A program made the translations under genes and the position numbers. The notes under the pieces are model-generated. The model was not told where the DNA came from, searched no databases, and saw nothing but the letters and a program-made list of their open reading frames with translations. From Akkermansiaceae bacterium (lineage in GTDB: Bacteria; Verrucomicrobiota; Verrucomicrobiia; Verrucomicrobiales; Akkermansiaceae), in assembly GCA_028822935.1 (NCBI GenBank), contig JAPKCM010000023.1, forward strand, positions 1 through 64,000: a DNA stretch of 64,000 bases, written 5' to 3'. How positions within the stretch are numbered: the stretch's first letter is position 1; every line of letters starts with the position of its first letter. Below are positions 63,161 to 64,000 of the stretch, piece by piece.

Positions 63161-63856
63161 CTAGCGATCATAACTCCCCTTCAAGACCTCCACTAGCGCT
63201 GGTAGCTGCGTGGCGAACATCGCCTCGATCGAGTGCGGAGCGAACTCCCAAGTGATGATCGGGATGCCCTGTTCCGCGGCCCAAGTCCCCATCGAGCCGG
63301 GCGTGGCATAGCCGACGCTTTCTACCAAGGGTAAGCCCGAATGTTCTGCCGCCCAGCGGCCGAACTTCGAACCTGCCGGGTCTTCGATGCAGTCGAGATG
63401 CCCGTGCAGCGAGACGATTCGCTTCGGCTGCAACCGCGTGATCAAGGCCGTCAGCGCGGTAATCTCAGGCTCAGAGGCCGGCGCGGAGCCGGGGCTGAGC
63501 TGCACGGTGCTGTCGTGCTCGAAGCTCCAGCGGTGCGTAATGGGCTCGGGTTGCCAGTCGGCGGTGGAGAAATTCCGGTTCAAATCGACACCGTTGGCGT
63601 TGCCACGCGTCCCGCGGGTGATGCCGTCCGGGTTCGCGGCGGTGATCACCGCCGCTCGTGCAGACTGATGTCGTAATGACCGCAGCGCGCGCGAAAGCAG
63701 CACCGTGGTGTCCGGTTCCTCACCGTGGATACCGCCCACGAGCAGGACATCGGTTTCCTCGGCTGCGGGCCAGAATTCCAAGGCCTTGCCTAAAACAGAC
63801 TGGCCGTATTCTTGGGGCTGGTGGGAGAAGACTCCCCGTTCGGTTATCGAGCGCAT
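63161..63856 (-). CDS. mpaA: murein peptide amidase-like M14 zinc carboxypeptidase
   Basis: 231 residues. The metal-binding HxxE motif appears in VLLVGGIHGEEPDTTVLL, then NPDGITRGTRGNANGVDLNR (substrate Arg/Asn), KRIVSLHGHLDCIEDP (third metal His) and IIITWEFAPHS-like IPIITWEFAP (catalytic Glu). This is the pattern of MpaA, which removes meso-diaminopimelate from murein tripeptide. It has no signal peptide, so it is cytoplasmic. The upstream neighbour is a dipeptide epimerase, reproducing the ycjG-mpaA pair of enteric bacteria. Confidence 0.88.
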   Translation of the reverse strand: MRSITERGVFSHQPQEYGQSVLGKALEFWPAAEETDVLLVGGIHGEEPDTTVLLSRALRSLRHQSARAAVITAANPDGITRGTRGNANGVDLNRNFSTADWQPEPITHRWSFEHDSTVQLSPGSAPASEPEITALTALITRLQPKRIVSLHGHLDCIEDPAGSKFGRWAAEHSGLPLVESVGYATPGSMGTWAAEQGIPIITWEFAPHSIEAMFATQLPALVEVLKGSYDR

Positions 63857-63877
63857 GGCGGTCGGAAAGCTGTCGCA

Positions 63878-64000
63878 TCAATCGCGACCGGGCGAGACCA
63901 AAGTGACGCCGAGCCCAGGAGCGTTCGGCAGTGTTAGGACTCCGCGATCGCAGCGCAAGCCAACATATGAATCATCCGAGACCAGCAAGTTGCCGTCCAG
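63878..64000 (-). CDS. dipeptide epimerase, C-terminal end (cut by window edge)
   Basis: The minus-strand frame reads LDGNLLVSDDSYVGLRCDRG and VLTLPNAPGLGVTLV before the stop, matching the last 40 residues of L-Ala-D/L-Glu epimerases of the enolase superfamily. The remainder lies beyond base 64000. It would convert L-Ala-D-Glu released from murein peptides and is 21 bp upstream of mpaA, so an operon is likely. Confidence 0.7.
   Translation of the reverse strand: MDGNLLVSDDSYVGLRCDRGVLTLPNAPGLGVTLVSPGRD

Noticed and set aside
1-64000. CRISPR array or prophage
   Set aside because: No regularly spaced repeats, cas genes, or phage structural genes were seen in the window.

Overview
The window looks like a chromosomal segment of a free-living, probably marine member of the Verrucomicrobiota (most likely Verrucomicrobiales). 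The evidence is the combination of secreted sulfatases, PVC-type membrane-bound dehydrogenase/cytochrome c fusions, DUF6807 proteins, a PEP-CTERM protein, CotH/lamin-tail and LamG secreted proteins, and a lineage-typical pseudopilin/secretin operon. No species can be named from the sequence alone.

Layout. 1-14 kb: a Gfo/Idh/MocA oxidoreductase cut by the window edge, large secreted carbohydrate-binding or adhesion-like proteins, a sulfatase-GH43-LamG fusion next to a secreted aldose 1-epimerase (a small polysaccharide-degradation locus), and a CotH-family exoprotein. 14-14.8 kb: a graveyard holding an IS91-type transposase remnant, a tRNA-like 3' fragment and a sulfatase scrap. 14.8-25.5 kb: a minus-strand sugar/polyol oxidation cluster (Gfo/Idh/MocA oxidoreductase, DUF6807-cytochrome, two PVC dehydrogenases of which one carries ThuA and haem domains, and a TIM-barrel isomerase), divergent from a PAS-AraC regulator. 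25.5-28 kb: PEP-CTERM protein, rnhB, yraN and a broken arginase-family gene. 28-37.7 kb: a gspG-H-I-J-K-L-M-(C/P-like)-D operon, without gspE or gspF here, followed by a TPR protein. 37.8-43 kb: a ferritin-like (DUF455)/ATP-grasp fusion with no normal start codon, an alpha/beta hydrolase and a second sulfatase. 43-54.5 kb: msrA, typA, a vapBC module, a GYF-domain membrane protein, DAHP synthase, an M42 peptidase, purB, a DUF6428 protein and a cytochrome lipoprotein with an amber codon. 54.5-64 kb: a katG fragment, a PhoD-like phosphatase, a ketoglutarate-semialdehyde-type dehydrogenase, a redoxin/cytochrome/copper-monooxygenase-like fusion, a LamG exoprotein, and the peptidoglycan-recycling pair mpaA / dipeptide epimerase.

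Most notable observation: the msrA gene at 43142-43924 has an in-frame TGA exactly where the catalytic cysteine of the GCFWG motif belongs. The family sequence continues intact after it, and a hairpin with a GUU apical loop lies at the distance expected of a bacterial SECIS. This is best explained as a selenocysteine-containing, exported methionine sulfoxide reductase. By contrast, the arginase, katG and IS91 fragments are decayed, and the cytochrome amber codon is probably a nonsense mutation or sequence error.
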